A stretch of 64,000 bases of DNA from NCBI GenBank assembly GCA_027604685.1, contig JADHYX010000018.1, positions 16,640-80,639 on the forward strand. The letters are read 5' to 3'. Below the pieces are notes generated by a model. That model was not told the origin of the DNA and ran no database searches. It saw only the letters and a program-made list of their open reading frames with translations. The position numbers and the translations under genes were made by a program. Shown here one piece after another: positions 23,672 to 37,088 of the stretch (within the stretch, counting starts at the first letter, position 1; the number at the start of each line of letters is the position of its first letter). Origin of the DNA: Lobulomyces angularis (lineage: Eukaryota; Chytridiomycota; Chytridiomycetes; Lobulomycetales; Lobulomycetaceae).

Positions 23672-26600
23672 TTATTCATCAGACTTGAATTTAACTTCAC
23701 GCTGTTGGCTCATAAGTGCAGATTTACTTAAATAGTCTAGGTCAGTGTATAAATCTTCCTTAAATTCAACTTTTCGCTTTTTGTTCGCCTTGTTGCCAAC
23801 TTTGTGATAGTTAACCACTGCATCATTTTTTAAGCACTTAAATTTTATGTAAGAATATAAAATACTTGTTTTGAAATATTTACCTCGTCAAACAAATACT
23901 TCCAATTTTCATCTTCAATTAGACGGTCAATTTTTCCAACTACCACCAATAAAGACTTTGCTCTTGATATTGCCACATTAAACTTTTTAGAATCTCTTAA
24001 AAACCCTGCACAAATGACATATTAGAAAAAATTTTTAAGATAGGATAGCATACCACTGTTATAATCTAAACCAACATATGAAGTAGCCCTAACACACGAT
24101 AGTATTATAACTTCTCTTTCATCTCCTTGAAAATCACTTATTAATCCAGATTTCTAAAATACAAAATAAATTTAAAGTACAAAAAACGAAAGTAGTTACT
24201 ATGTCTCCTAATCCGCTAGCATTTAAAACAGTTCTAATGCGCTCTAATTGATTTCTATATGGCGCAATTATTCCTATTTGTGACGAATCTAAAGACTAAA
24301 CAAAGATTCGTTTAATGCTTACAGATTTTTTATTACCCGCACAACTTCTTCCTGTGAAGATTTAATTGCAGCCATTCCTTGCTTGAATATGCTAGTTTCA
24401 TATTCTTTCCTTTTTTTTAATACACTTCTTATTTTGGTTTTGTTTCTTGACTGTTCATTAACTGGAACTGGACATTCAGAACCAAATAGTAAGCATTTAA
24501 CATAGTTAATCACAATTTGAATTTCTGCTGTATTAAACCACGAAGGTGAATTCGTTTGCTGTTGATCAATGCCATCCACACTAAAAAGAAATTATTTGTG
24601 AGACTATAATTTTTTATCTTCATCTTACTTATGAAAAATAACGGGATAATTGTCAGAAGTAGAGGGTAACCAACCTAATTTGCTAAAATTTAAAAAACTA
24701 GTTTTTTCACTCTTTAAAACAGCGTTGTAAAATTTTTTATTAAATAAATCTAAAATTTTTAAATCCGATCTATAATTTCTCAATAATTTGGTTATATTTT
24801 GAGGGTTTTCATATGCTTCAGAATGGTCCGTAGCCTTTTTTTCTTTGTAAGCCTCGCAGGTGGTTACTATTCTCGCCAAGTAAGATCTAGCTAATCCCTG
24901 GTCCCCTGTATTGAAGTGAGCTTCGGGCCCAAGCTAATTTAAACGTTAAATACATACAGTAACTTTTGGAGAAAACTAACCTGATTAGGGTCTCCAGCGA
25001 TAATTAAATTTGGTAGTAATTTTATTTTTTCTTTATCCGTTTTCGGAACCTCTTTGCAAATTTTGTCAAATTCAGCTTTTTTATCTTCAGACAAACTTTC
25101 TTTTTTGGTAAAAAAAGGCGAAAAGAATCCCGATATTGCGGCCCACACTTCTGGCTCAGAAGCTTGTCCTGCTTCATCAAACTAAATAAAAAAAAATATC
25201 ATAGAATAAAAACCTTTTTAATATGATGACTTACGAATACATGAGTGAATGGTCTAGAAAATTGCCCTGAAATTTGTTCCACATCAAAAAGACCAGTGCT
25301 TCGCAAAAAAGCAGCACAAAATAAGGTACATACTATTACATTGAACCGTTTCAACTCCTTTAAGGGTGGAATTTCACAATACAACTTGTCACTGAAAAAA
25401 ATAGTTTAATTTTTCTTTAGTTTTATTGAAAAATTACTTAATGTTATAAGAGTATTTTAAAATATCCTTTGGTATATCTTTTTTTAATCGGGTATGAGAG
25501 TGAATACGTATTATATTTTCTTTTGTAAAAGACGGTTTTTTGTCCAAGGCATGTGACGTTAATCGCTCTAATAATAAATCTGCGGCATTAACAGAGGGAG
25601 CTAAGACTAATATTCTACAGTGCTTATTAAAAAGATGCATGATTTTGATGCTTTCTACAAGAGTTAACGTTTTTCCAGTACCTGGTGGACCAAATATAAT
25701 CTGCGGAAATTTAAAAATAAAAAAATTAATCTAATATTTTACATGAGGAGTAGATCCGTGCAAATTGAAAACAATCCTGGTCACAGCTTTTTTTTGTTCG
25801 GCGTTTAACTTTTTACTATGCAACGCAATATTGGTAAACTCAGAGTTGTTAGTATCAAAATTGGTGGTATTAACTGGAAAACACCAATTTCTAAAATTTT
25901 CTGTTCCACAAAAACCTAATAAATCTAATCCTCTGTGGGCATACCGCAAACTGGTACGAGAAAATTTAAACTTAAGTATTGCTGTTTTTTCTTCACTATT
26001 TTGAATTAAGGTTTTAAAATTATCAGTAAATTTTACTAAAACTGCAGCAGATTCTACTTTCCAAACGTATCCGCTATAAGTTTGGTTTGCGTGTACAACG
26101 AAAATCTAAAACAACAAATAATAAAATAAGCATTTTTAGAAAGAAAAAAAAAACAAACTTTATCTCCATAATTGACGTTTGGACGATCATCAGCCACTCC
26201 TGGACATTCAATTTTATAGAAACAATCACTACGTGAATTACTGATAGGAATTCTGATCAACTCATTAATATTAATAGCTTTCGTATAATTTTCAATATCC
26301 ACTATCATCTGCCTTTCCTCCAAAAGAAGTAGTTCCTTAAAGTATTCAATAAAATTAATAGAGTTCAGTTTTTCACTAAAATATCCTGTTCCATCAAAAA
26401 ATGCCTTAAACTTGCTTTCTATTAAAGGATCATAAATAAATGGGTATTGTGGTAATTCGTAAATTAGGTTTTTAAAAGATGGCCTTTGTAAAATTTATTT
26501 ATATTAAGTACAAAAAAATATTGCAGCTTACCTATCTGGTGGCCTTCCCCTTATTATCTTATTATCCCACGAAAAATTAATATGAGGTGAAACCAATTTA

Positions 26601-27116
26601 AACGTTTCCAATTTTCGAGTCTCTGCAAATTCCTCCTCGATATCAAAATTCAATGAACGCTGAAGAAAGATAACTTTGTTCATAGTAAACTTTCTTTGAA
26701 AATAGACGTCACTTTCAATTTGTGAAAAAACAAAATTTATTTTAAGTGGAAAACTTCCAGAAATATTAAATTTAAATGTTATTGTAAAAGTATAGTTTTG
26801 CCTGGGAGATAATACATTATTTTTGCTATCTATAAAGAAAACTTTATATTAATTTTATCGCAAGGGCAACTTTCTCACCATGACTTAAATTACAAATAAA
26901 ATTAATATCTCTTTTTAAATAATTCTCATAATTAATATCATATTTTTTTAGTTTGAAAGATTTATTGTAAGATTTGTTATTAACTTGGAAATTAACATCA
27001 TAAATTACATTGGCCCTAAATTCCTTTCTCTTCCTTTTTTGCATATCCAAGTTGAATTGGATATCATCAATTATTAATTCGCTCTTATCCCATCCATTAC
27101 TGTAAGTATATGACAT
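23672..27116 (-). CDS. SF1 RNA helicase, MOV10/SDE3-like
   Basis: A large minus-strand multi-exon gene from 27116. The N-terminal ~600 residues include the EYFKELLLLEERQM block typical of MOV10/SDE3. All SF1 motifs follow: I GPPGTGKTLTLVES, II FDEAGQASEPE, III LIIAGDPNQLGPE, LLRNYRSD, motif IV-like IGIIAPYRNQLERI, V SDFQGDEREVIILS, VI NVAISRAKSLLVVVG. MOV10/SDE3 proteins remodel RNA and take part in RNA silencing and control of retroelements in several lineages; no silencing partner is in this window, so the role is inferred. The C-terminus is basic (KKRKVEF), possibly a nuclear signal. Confidence 0.88.
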
Positions 27117-27466
27117 AATTATCTTTTTGAATATGTAAAAAAAAGAAAAAAAAAAATTTGTAATTAAAAAACTAATTAAACATTCTTATGTTTGAAGTGT
27201 GTAACTTCAGTATGTTTAAAAATTTCAAAACCGTGATATCTTCCATTTCTCTTATTGTAAAATTTAGCACGAAAGCAAAGCTTTCCCAAATCAGACATTA
27301 AATTAATTAATCTTAGTGAAAAAAAGTTGTAATAATTGTGCAAATTTATGCTGCAGCAATCTTTTCTGTTATAAAGCTCTCACAAACTTGTACTTTAATA
27401 ACTTTTTTTCATTGGAATCAAATTTTGTTGTTTAAACCATTTTTTTTAATCAAATTTTCATAAAAT
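27117..27466. other. bidirectional promoter region
   Basis: About 350 bp between divergent genes for the helicase (minus) and PCID2 (plus). A/T-rich; no further structure was identified. Confidence 0.5.
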
Positions 27467-29111
27467 ATGCAAGAAACTTTTTTAAATCATATCAGCAACG
27501 AAGACGGAAATGCTGGTAATTCATTTATTAATAAATTAATTTACTGTCTAATGCAAAACATATACTTTTCCAGTTAAATCTTTCTTTTCACTATTTGATC
27601 AAAACCAGCTAAAAATAATTATTAACCCAAATCAGTTAAAAAAAAACATCTGGCTACAACTATTGTTTGATCATCTGCAAGCTAAAAATCATTTATTAAA
27701 GTCAAATTTTCAAACAGCATTTAATTTTCAAAATGGATTGGCTCAAAAATTTCATGGAATATTTAAAGATTTGCACAGGTACATCATTTCCATCCAGCAA
27801 ATTTAACATTTTTTTCTAAAATTTTTAATAAATATAAATAACATTAGATGGGCATTACCAATTTTGTATACTATAAATAAGTAAGTTTTTTTAATCATAC
27901 ACTAATTTTATAATATTTTGTGCTATAGCGACTTATTCAAGTTAGCCAATGAAGCTGATATTTTATTAATTCAGCAAAATCAAAAACCAGTAAATGTAGA
28001 GGAAGGTTTAAGAACTTCGCAAAAGGTAAAAAAAAATTTGCTTTTCAACTAAAAGAGTTTTTAAGGCCTTCTCGTGCTGTACAATGGATCGCTTTAATGC
28101 AGTTGATATCAGTAGAAAGTGGGGCACTTATTATATGGTAAACTTATTATTTAAGTGTTATTTTAAGGTAAATTGATACCAGTTAGGATAATTTTGGTTA
28201 AAGTTCAAAAAATTTTCTAGTTGGATCAAACAAACTTATGTAAAAATATTACCAGAGCATTAGAAGCTTCGAATTTACCAGAGTTAAGCTTATATCCATT
28301 GTCACACAGAATTACATATAGCTATTATCAGGGAATGCTGTTGTTTAGTCAAGAAAATTATAAAGATAGCTATATGCATTTTGATTTTGGGTTTCGGCAG
28401 TTAAGGAGTTCTGAAGAACATTCCAAAAATAGAGTGTATGAAATAAAAATGAAAGAGATGGGTTTTATTAACTTTTTTTTAAACTAAATTAGTTTGTTTT
28501 TGAAATATTTAATACCACTGAATATTCTTAAAGGGATTTATCCAACAAAAAAATTAATGTTTAAACCAGAGAATTACAAACTGAATCTGATATATTCAAA
28601 TTTTGTTAAGAGTTGTAGTGAAGGTGATCTGAATCTATTTGATTTAAGTTTAATAAAATTTGAAGCGAATTTGGTTGAATTTGGTACATTCAATTTGATT
28701 GAAAAGTTAAGATTTGTGTGTCTTAGAAATCTATTTAAAAAGCTGTAAAAAATATTATTATTATATCTTTTTGATTTTTTTTTAAAAGAGTTTACGTTGT
28801 AGGAGGAAATCAACTTTCATTACAGTACTTTTTATTTGCAGTTAAGTTTAGTCTAAAAGAATCAGAAGGGGACGAAGAAAAGAAAAAAGAAAATGAACTA
28901 ACTGACGATATAAATTTTAGTTATACTGATAGTGGAGACGTTGAATGCAAACTTGCCAACATGATACATAATGTAAAAAAAAGTCTATTTTCAATGACAA
29001 ATAATAATTTTTTTTATTTTCTAGGGACTTATAAAAGGCTACATGGACCATGATAAGCAAATGATTGTTTTATCGAAAGCTAATCCTTTCCCAACCTTGA
29101 ATTTTTTCTAA
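27467..29111 (+). CDS. PCID2: PCID2/Thp1, TREX-2 PCI-domain subunit
   Basis: A plus-strand multi-exon gene starting MQETFLNHISNEDGNA. The C-terminal half matches PCID2 in order: RITYSYYQGMLLFSQENYKDSYMHFDFGF, KYLIPLNILKGIYPTKKLM, FVKSCSEGDLNLFD, the PCI winged helix (LIEKLRFVCLRNLFKKVY) and a closing GLIKGYMDHDKQMIVLSKANPFPTL. PCID2/Thp1 with GANP/Sac3 and DSS1 forms TREX-2 at the nuclear pore, coupling transcription to mRNA export. Another export factor, THOC5, lies at the right end of the window. Introns near 27519, 27780, 27880, 28026, 28137 and later were placed by GT-AG and frame. Confidence 0.9.
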
Positions 29112-29287
29112 TGGTTTTTTAAGATGTTAATTGTAGTTTATTTTGCTATAATAATCTTTAGATAATTCCTTTTTATATAAAGTATCTTGTTAATTCAATT
29201 TACTCTTAAAATTACACCATTTTTTACAAAAATGTTTTGTGTTCTACAGGTTTTAGAATTTTTCATTTTTTAAATTTTGTAAACTTG

Positions 29288-29899
29288 ATGGTAATAATAA
29301 GAGATGCAACCGTGAAAGATGTGAAATATATGATTGAGGAAATCTACAGACCAGAAGTTTTGAATAACACTGCTACTTTTGATATTTTACCTCCAACAGG
29401 TAATTCTTCTTTTAAAATTTTTCTAATAAACATTTTAAGTAAAGGAAAAAGAATTGAGTTGGTTTCCTAACGACGAGCGAGACGAAAAATATCCATTTAC
29501 AGTAGCGTTAGTAGAAAACGTCATTGCTGGCTATTGTTACATAGGGAAGTTTAAAGAAAACGAGGCATATAATATAACTGTGGAAATTAGTGTTTACATT
29601 CATGAAAAATTTCGAAGAAAAGGGATTGCTTTAATTTTGTTAGAGGATATGCTGCAGAAAACAAAAAGTATTGGCTACAAGTCTGTCATAGGTATAATTA
29701 GTGCTTAATAAGGCCTTATAGTTTTAATTAAATGTTAACTAATGAACAATTTTAAGCATTAATATGTGAGGAAAATGTGAAAAGTAATCAGCTTTTTGTT
29801 GAAAAGTTAGGATTCACTTTAAGGGTTCATTTGCCAAGTGTTGGTAAAAAATTTTCAAGAGTGTTGGGTGTAAATTATTTTCAGCTGAATTGGAATTAA
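29288..29899 (+). CDS. GNAT-family N-acetyltransferase (phosphinothricin acetyltransferase-like)
   Basis: Exons 29288-29399, 29452-29691, 29757-29899 total 495 nt (164 aa). It opens MVIIRDATVKDVKYM, and has the GNAT core: VAGYCYIG-like strand, VEISVYIHEKFRRKGIALILLEDML (acetyl-CoA pyrophosphate loop R-R-K-G-I-A), then a final strand NVKSNQLFVEKLGFTL. Order and length match the PAT/YncA-type group that acetylates small amines or amino acid derivatives. The substrate is unknown. An upstream in-frame codon at 29237 exists, but ATG 29288 fits the family start. Confidence 0.85.
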
Positions 29900-30400
29900 T
29901 AATAACGCACAAATAAAGAAATCAAGATTTCATAAATCAAGTTATATTTGTAACTGAAAACTAAAATTAATGTGAAAAGTTTAAAAAATTATTTAGTTTT
30001 TTGAATTTGGTTTTAGTACCAACTGAATTGAAAATCTATTGTTTGCTATATAATTTAACAAACGTGGTACAACATCTCACATTTTAATGCAGAATGGGAG
30101 TAATATTGATTTTCTTTTAAGTACGTTTCACATTTCGATGATTTTAAAATGACAGTGTTTCTTTAAATGTTTATGATGATAAATTTTCTTACTGGTCCCT
30201 TATTAAAACTACATGAAAAAGTCATTACTTCCTAATACTACTTTACTTATTGTTAGATAGTGATTACTTGAATTATTTGAAATAAGAGTAAGATATTTGA
30301 TGATTTGGCCCTAAAAAACCCTTGGTCAGTTTGAAGGAAAGAAAATTTTTTGTTTTTAAAAATAAATAAACTAGTCATATACCACATTTTTCTTTTAAAG
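29900..30400. other. spacer, probably holding the 5' end of the TACC gene
   Basis: About 500 bp. No certain coding exon was found, though the first exon or exons of the TACC gene must lie here (candidates around 30170-30280 did not give a consistent start). Confidence 0.45.
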
Positions 30401-32515
30401 TGGATCCACTACCACCATTTAAAAAATTAAACAGGTATTTTTTCAGAATTAATATTACTAAATAGAAAAAATTACCAATAATTAGTGACAGAAGGCGAAG
30501 TTTTGGCTTAATGGTAATTCAGGAAGTTTTTTTAGCTTTTTTCCTAATATCTTATACATTAATTAGGATTTGAAAGATTTACCCTCTACTCCTAAAGAAA
30601 ACTTAGCTATTAATGAAGAAAGAAATATTGACAAGTCGGAAAATACACAATTACCACAGGAAGTAACGTTTAAAAGATTTTTTATTTTCTGAATTACACA
30701 ACTTTCTTTTTTTGTAATTTAGAAATTTATTAACTTTGCATCTAAAAACGTAAACAGTACTGCAAAAGATTCGAAACTAAATTTGGTGGAGGAGGAAACC
30801 CGTATAACATTTTTTATTCCTTAATACCTTATAACAGTTTATTTAGCTGTTACACCATTTAAAACAGAAACTGTTTCATATCTCTCTTCCCCACTAAGCA
30901 CCCCAAAACATCTTCAGCTAGATTTTGAATATGAAAAATATGATGAAGCTTATAATCCAATTTCTCAGATAGGTAAACCTCTTTTAATTTATTTGTTTTG
31001 ATTAATAATTCTTCAATATTCTTTTATTTTTTAACAGAGGAACCTTCACAGTATTGCAATATAAGTAACTCTACAAGCATTAATACATTGAGCTCATTAG
31101 CAAATTCCACCCAGCAGGTAGAGGACTCGCTTGGTTTCACAGAGAAAAATCTTGTTTTGAAATCTCCAACTTCTCACGTTGAATCAAATACATCAATTAC
31201 AGAAGACAAAGGGTCTGATGAAATTAGGGAATTAGCAAGCACAAAAAGCTCTCCAAATTTAATCCAGAATTTAATGAACACCACGCACAAAATATCCAAC
31301 TTAGATGACAAAATCGATATGAACCCTAAAAATTCGTTTGATAACTTAGATGGGATAACTTCAACTCCTATATTCAAAAAAGTTAACAATATCTATGGTG
31401 TACACGAATTCGATCCACTAGTTGATAACTATCCTCCGAAAGGTAAATATTTAATGATGATAAATTATAATATTTTCTAGATTGGATGATTAATTTTGAG
31501 TCTCCAAATGGCCATAATGGTGAGCAATCCATATCGTTTTTAGATGGACAACAAATCTTTGGAGATTCTAAGCAGAAACAACCTGTCTCTCAACCTCAAC
31601 AACCACAACCAAGTTTGATAGATTCTTATAATTATGCAAGCCCCAAGAGTGTTGCAAAGTATAGTGAGCGAGATATAGAGAAAATTAAAACTGAATTAAG
31701 TGAAAAGGTAACTATTTAGTGAGAAATTACTAATAATGTATAGTTTGAAAAAGAATTTGAACTATTGCAACAAGAATTATCAGAAACACAATTAAAACAA
31801 AAGGAAGTATATGAATCAAAACTGGAAATAGAGAAAACTTTGTCTTCCTGGGAGATTACCATGAATAGAATGATTGGTATTCAAAAACTTCCGTAATTAT
31901 CTTTTAAATTTTATTCTACTTTTTAGCTGAAAGAGATAATGATAGATTAGGACATAAGCAGGAAAGTGAAATGCTGAAGCTGCAAATAGAAAAATTAAGA
32001 GTGGAAAAGGACAGATTGAAAAGTGATTACGAACTTTTAATGGGAAAATATAAACAGTTGCGACTGGACAATGAAGATTTGAAGGAGGTACAGTTGAAAA
32101 TTCGTTATAGTGGTCTTTAATATATTATTGTCAAATTAATTAATTTTGTAGAGTGAAGGAAAATTAAGAGAAAAGTCTGATCAGCTAGAAAATGACCTTA
32201 CAGTTTCTGAAAAAAGATATGAAGCCTTAAAAGCTCATGCTCAAGAAAAATTAAATAGGTAACCTGAAATTAGATAAATCTCGTTTAATTTCCTTTTTTA
32301 GCGCTAATGTTGAAATTCATAAAGTTCGTCAACATTTTGAGAAAGAAATTTCTACGCTGAAAACAAATTTAAGTAGAAAAGAAATTTTAGTAAAAAGTCT
32401 TCAACAACAAGTAGAGATGAAAAACACAGAAAACTTCGAGTTAACAAAAATTTGTGACGGATTAGTTTTAGAAATTGAACAACAAAATTTATTAGCACAT
32501 AGCAGTGGGAAATAA
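30401..32515 (+). CDS. TACC-domain coiled-coil protein (5' end unresolved)
   Basis: First clear exon begins at 30401 (DPLPPFKKLN). An unstructured Ser/Pro/Asn-rich middle is followed by a short motif EFDPLVDNYPPK near 31405-31440, like the VDPL block ahead of animal TACC domains. From about 31670 a continuous coiled coil follows, ending YEALKAHAQEKLN, SANVEIHKVRQHFEKEI and TENFELTKICDGLVLEIE, the conserved TACC C-terminal pattern. TACC proteins bind XMAP215/chTOG and stabilise microtubules at spindle poles; Alp7/Mia1 is the fission yeast member. Introns are short, e.g. around 31895, 32088 and 32260. The start codon could not be chosen, so the call is 5'-partial. Confidence 0.82.
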
Positions 32516-32710
32516 AAAGGCTTTTAAAAATTTAGCTAGTTAAACTTTTTCAATTTTTTTGAATTTTTTTTTTTCCAGTTTGAAGGTTTTAGTTTTACAT
32601 TTAATTGCAAAAAAAAATAAGATAATATAAACATTTATTTCATTTTTTTTTTTTTGGAATAAATTTGCGGCTATTGAAGGCAAAAAAAAAAATAAAAAAA
32701 TTTAAATAAT

Positions 32711-34660
32711 ATGGAAAATTCAACAATAGAGCAAAAAAAATTAACAGGATGGGAATTATATGAAAAATTAAATAAGCCAAAATTTATTATGGCGCCTATG
32801 GTTGACCAATCCGAATATGCCTGGAGGTTGCTGTGCAGGAGATACAACACTAAGTAAGCAAATGAATATTTAACTTTTTATTTACCTTTTTTAAGTTTAT
32901 GCTACTCTCCTATGTTGAATGCAAAGTTATTTTGCGAGAGTGTGACGTATCGAGAACAATATCTTTCCACTGGATTAAACGACTATCCGCTTGTAATTCA
33001 AGTAAAGTTTTTAATCTTTTTATGTTTTCTAAATGTTTTATGGTAGTTTTGCGCTAACAATCCTGAATATTTATTAAAAGCGGCGTTATTGGTGCAAGAT
33101 TTATGTGTAGCAGTCGATATTAACTTGGGTTGTCCACAGCACATAGCTAAGAGGGGGAGATATGGTAGTTTTTTAATGGAGGATCCGCAATTAATAAGTG
33201 AATTAGGTTGTTCCTTTTTTTTTTTTTACAACTAATTATTCTTATCATTAGTTAAAATATTACATTTAAATTTGAAAATCCCGGTAACCTGTAAAATTAG
33301 AATATTCCCCGATATTAATAAAACGTTAGATTATGCGAAAATGCTTCAAGATTCGGGTTGTCAGGTATAATATTTGCAAAATTGCAGATATATATAAATG
33401 TATTTTTATTTAAAGATTTTAACAGTTCATGGTAGAACTAGAGATCAGAAAGGTCACAAAACCGGCTTAGCAGACTGGAAGGCAATTAAGCGTGTCAAGT
33501 AATTCTTTAATAATTCCTATATGTCACTTACCCTCAACTTTAGGGAAGCTCTAAGTATTCCAGTTTTTGCGAATGGAAACATTCTTTACTATGAAGATAT
33601 TGAAAATTGCCTAAAAGAAACTGGTGTTGATGGTGTTATGGCAGCAGGTATAAATAGAATCAAAATTACAAAATCGGTTTTTACATTGACAACCTTTTTT
33701 TAGAAGGAAACCTTTATAATCCAGCATTATTTGCTAACATTTACCCTCATATAACTACTATTTCAAGAGAATATTTGAATATAGTTAAAGATAATCCTAA
33801 GAGTGCTTCTATGTCTATGGTTAGTTTTTTCCAAAAAAAATTGATCACAAACTCTTGTTTTAGGTTAGAGCTCACTTGTTTAAAATGTTTAATCCATGCT
33901 TAAAGACTTTGACAGATTTACGGTCGAATTTGGCGAAAGTCAATAATTTAGATGACTTTTTTGCAATAGTAGACAAGTTTGAGGAGGCATTGAAAGTAAT
34001 AATATTATTTTACTTGGCTTTAAATAGTTATTTATCTTGAATATTTTAGCCTCACGTCACTGAATTCAACTTTGATCTTTTGGATGTAGATGAGAATGGC
34101 TTTAAAAAATTACCTATATATGTATGTCAGCCTTACTTTAGACCTCCACTTGTCGAGAACAAGAGAAAAGAAAAAATACTTGAAGATGAGCTCAAAAAGT
34201 CCACAGTTAAAAATAACACAAATGATAATGTATTTATCAATGAAAATGTGTTGGTGGCTGAGACAGTCAAAAAAACTACTGGCTGTGATGTTGCGACGAA
34301 GGATACTTCAAAGGATGAAATTGAGAATATTGTTGCAATGGAATCAAAGGATGATGCAGAGGCAGTAAGTTTAAAAAGGAAAAAGGATGAATCCTATATT
34401 GAAAGTGAAATAAATTTAGAAAAATCCGTGCTGAGAAAATCTTTAGTAAATTCCTCAAAAAAAATTAAGCGTGGTATTCAATATTATATAAAATATATTA
34501 AAATAATTTTTTTTCTATTGAAGATCTAAAAGTCTGTCTAAAAGAAACTTGCAAAAATTTTGGTTCCCATCACTGCTCCAACTTGCTATGCAAAAGTTGT
34601 TGCCTTGGTGGCGACAGTGCTGGTTGCTTATTCCACGAAAAAAAAAAAATACGTATATAG
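32711..34660 (+). CDS. DUS1: tRNA-dihydrouridine synthase 1 (Dus1)
   Basis: Starts [23 protein letters not shown]-binding TIM barrel blocks: [50 protein letters not shown] (catalytic Cys in NLGCPQ), [30 protein letters not shown] and DGVMAAEGNL. It reduces uridine at positions 16/17 of cytosolic tRNA. A Lys/Glu-rich linker leads to a C-terminal Cys/His cluster ([19 protein letters not shown]), as in DUS1-like proteins. Reading straight on gives a stop at 34658-34660; an alternative donor at about 34653 could splice over it to a stop near 34772. The linker is longer than in yeast Dus1. Confidence 0.92.
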
Positions 34661-35298
34661 CTGGATTTTGTATTTTAGATTTTTTTTTCATTCTTTAATA
34701 AACATAGATGAGAGTGAATTAAATTTGTGTTATAAAACTAGTAATGCAAGCCAAAGTGCAGCCAGTTCCTACTAACTCTAATCAATGAAGTAGTAGCAAT
34801 TCTTCAGAAAATACAAAATAACTTGGTTTAAGCCATTTATGAAAAAAAAGAACGATTCTCAAACACTTCGACAAGTGTTTTCGATAAGAATGTTTTTCAA
34901 ACGCACTAATTTTTTATGTGAAATACTGTTCCTTTTCTGCTAGTTTTGAACCTTCAATGTTTTGTTCAGCACTTCTTCATGACATTACTGTATTTGTTAA
35001 GATGAGAAACTATGTAGGTACATGGAGAGTTTTTCGGATGGTGAAGCTCTAACAGTTTGCATGGCATTTACCTCTAAGTCTGGTTTTTAAGTTAGCTATT
35101 ACTGTCTGTTTATCTTCTTTCATTCTTTATAAAGGAAAGATAATATTTTTTGTTTCATGATGACTAAAATAAGACTGTGAAAAAACTTCACAGATTCCGC
35201 TTCTTAATTAATTAATTATTTTAAATCAACATTTGATTGTAGTGATTGGAAGGTACGAGATTAAAATTTTAGAAAAAACTTAAAAAAAATTTCACATA
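34661..35298. other. intergenic region with a small hairpin
   Basis: About 640 bp between Dus1 and PEX11. A perfect short inverted repeat AACACTT-CGAC-AAGTGTT lies near 34861-34878. It may be a transcription terminator or a chance hairpin. No gene was seen. Confidence 0.45.
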
Positions 35299-36294
35299 AT
35301 GAAAAATAAAATAATATATTCACAACTTCAAAGATTGCTACTATTGCACAGAATTTTAGTGCAAAATGATGGAAGGGATAAAATTTTAAAATGTGTTCAA
35401 TACGCTGCAAAATTTCTTGTGAGTCAAAACTTGGTAAAAAGTGAAGACAAAATTAAAAAACTCAAAAATTTGGCAAGTCAGTTTAGGTATGGTAATTTTT
35501 TTTTTTCTGCTTTAATATCAAAAAATTTATTAACTCTGTTTTTATTTTAATATTAATGTCAAATAATAAATTTATTATAGCATAACAAGGAAAATTTTAA
35601 GATTGATTCATTTTCTGGATCCATTAGAAAAGTTAATGGAAATTGACTTAAAAGATTTAAGTTTACGAAGTAGTAGTGTAGATTCAAAAGCTTCTTTCAT
35701 CCAAAACCAGCTGAAATTTTTTGGTGCAATCAATTGTTTAGTAGGATTTACACAAGACGTCATTGATGATTTTATTTGCCTTTCAAAATTGGGAGCATTA
35801 GAAAAATCATGGCAAAGTTATGGTGATTTATCCGACAGGTATTGCTGAACTTTTTTATATGCCAACTCCATTTTTTAATCTACTATAGGCTGTGGTTAAC
35901 TACTATCCATTTTGATTTATTGGAAGCAGTATTTCAATATAAAAAGCTGAATTCAAATTTAAAGTCTTTAGAAAGACAGATTGTTGAAGAAAATGAACAT
36001 TGTCATGATCAAAAAACTAATAGTTCAACTGTTAATGAAAAAAAAATAAACCAATTTTTTTTGTCAAAGGAAAATAATAATATTCAGAATTTAAAGATAT
36101 ATGCCGAAGCCAAAGACAAACTATTTTTACAAAAAACTTCAATTTTAAAACTAATAATGGATTTAATTTTTTGCAGTTATGATGTTTTTGGGTTTGAGAA
36201 AAATTTAGGATTAAGTGAAACATGGCAGTTGACGGCAGCGTTAATAAGTGGGTTTTTGTCAACATACAAGTTGGCAAAAAAAACCAAGTTATAA
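35299..36294 (+). CDS. PEX11: peroxin-11 (PEX11) peroxisome division protein
   Basis: Exons 35299-35486, 35581-35838, 35889-36294 total 852 nt (283 aa). The N-terminus carries the family block NDGRDKILKCVQYAAKFL, an amphipathic helix that bends the peroxisomal membrane. The C-terminus ends with two hydrophobic helices (ILKLIMDLIFCSYDVFGF and TWQLTAALISGFLSTYKLAKK), as in PEX11. A Lys/Glu/Asn-rich insert sits before the last helices. The protein elongates and divides peroxisomes, so this organism should have them. Next to the gene, downstream, is the transposon relic. Confidence 0.85.
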
Positions 36295-36593
36295 ATATTT
36301 CTAATTAACTGACTTAAATTTATATTTCATTATACAGTGTTAGATTTAATATATAATAGAATACATTTTTTTTTTTTGCCAATTCTAGTTCATTTAAAGT
36401 GTTTAAATTCAAAATGTGTATAATGGAATGAAGCAACAAATAGCTAAATTTTGAAAAAATTAGAGCGTTGCATAAGAAAGTGTTGCGATTATTGAGAGGT
36501 TTGAATTTAATAAGTTGAGACAATTAGTTTTTGATTATTAAATAATTCAAAAACATTACAGTTTGTTGTTTTACACCCTATTTATTGAGGATC

Positions 36594-36706
36594 AATTGAG
36601 GGTTTTTAAATTAAAGTGACATTTTTTTTCAGAATGATAAAATATTTATTAAAAAAATCTCCATTATATTTAATACTAAATTAATTTCCTGCCTCTGCTC
36701 AATGAG
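36594..36706 (+). repeat. left terminal inverted repeat
   Basis: Starts AATTGAGGGTTTTTAAATTA, has a central TTATTAAAAAAATCTCCATT and ends with CTAAATTAATTTCCTGCCTC then TGCTCAATGAG. The same blocks in the same order occur on the opposite strand at 38126-38240, with small indels between blocks. Confidence 0.7.
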
Positions 36707-37088
36707 CTAACTTATAGCTTTACAAATTGTAATTAATTTAAAATTTAAAAAAAAAGAATGTGTAATACAAAGTCGCCGAAGATAGTAATATCAATAATGA
36801 TCTTTCAATGTGTAAAATCATATAGTGAAAATTGTATAGTTGTTCAAACCTGTTAACGAAAAAAGATGATGTAACAACAATAAAAGTTGTATTGCAATGC
36901 ACACATTCCATCTAATCGATCCGAAGAGAAGTATGTATGTTAAATGTATTGAATATTAACTTTAAAGTATGTTAAAACTTGGCATTGAATTTTTTTCCTT
37001 TTTATTAAAAAATTATGTTCAAATGTTAAAATTTGGTATGAACAGATTAAAATTTAAGAAAAATTTTTGAGTTAAAGAATGTGTCAAG

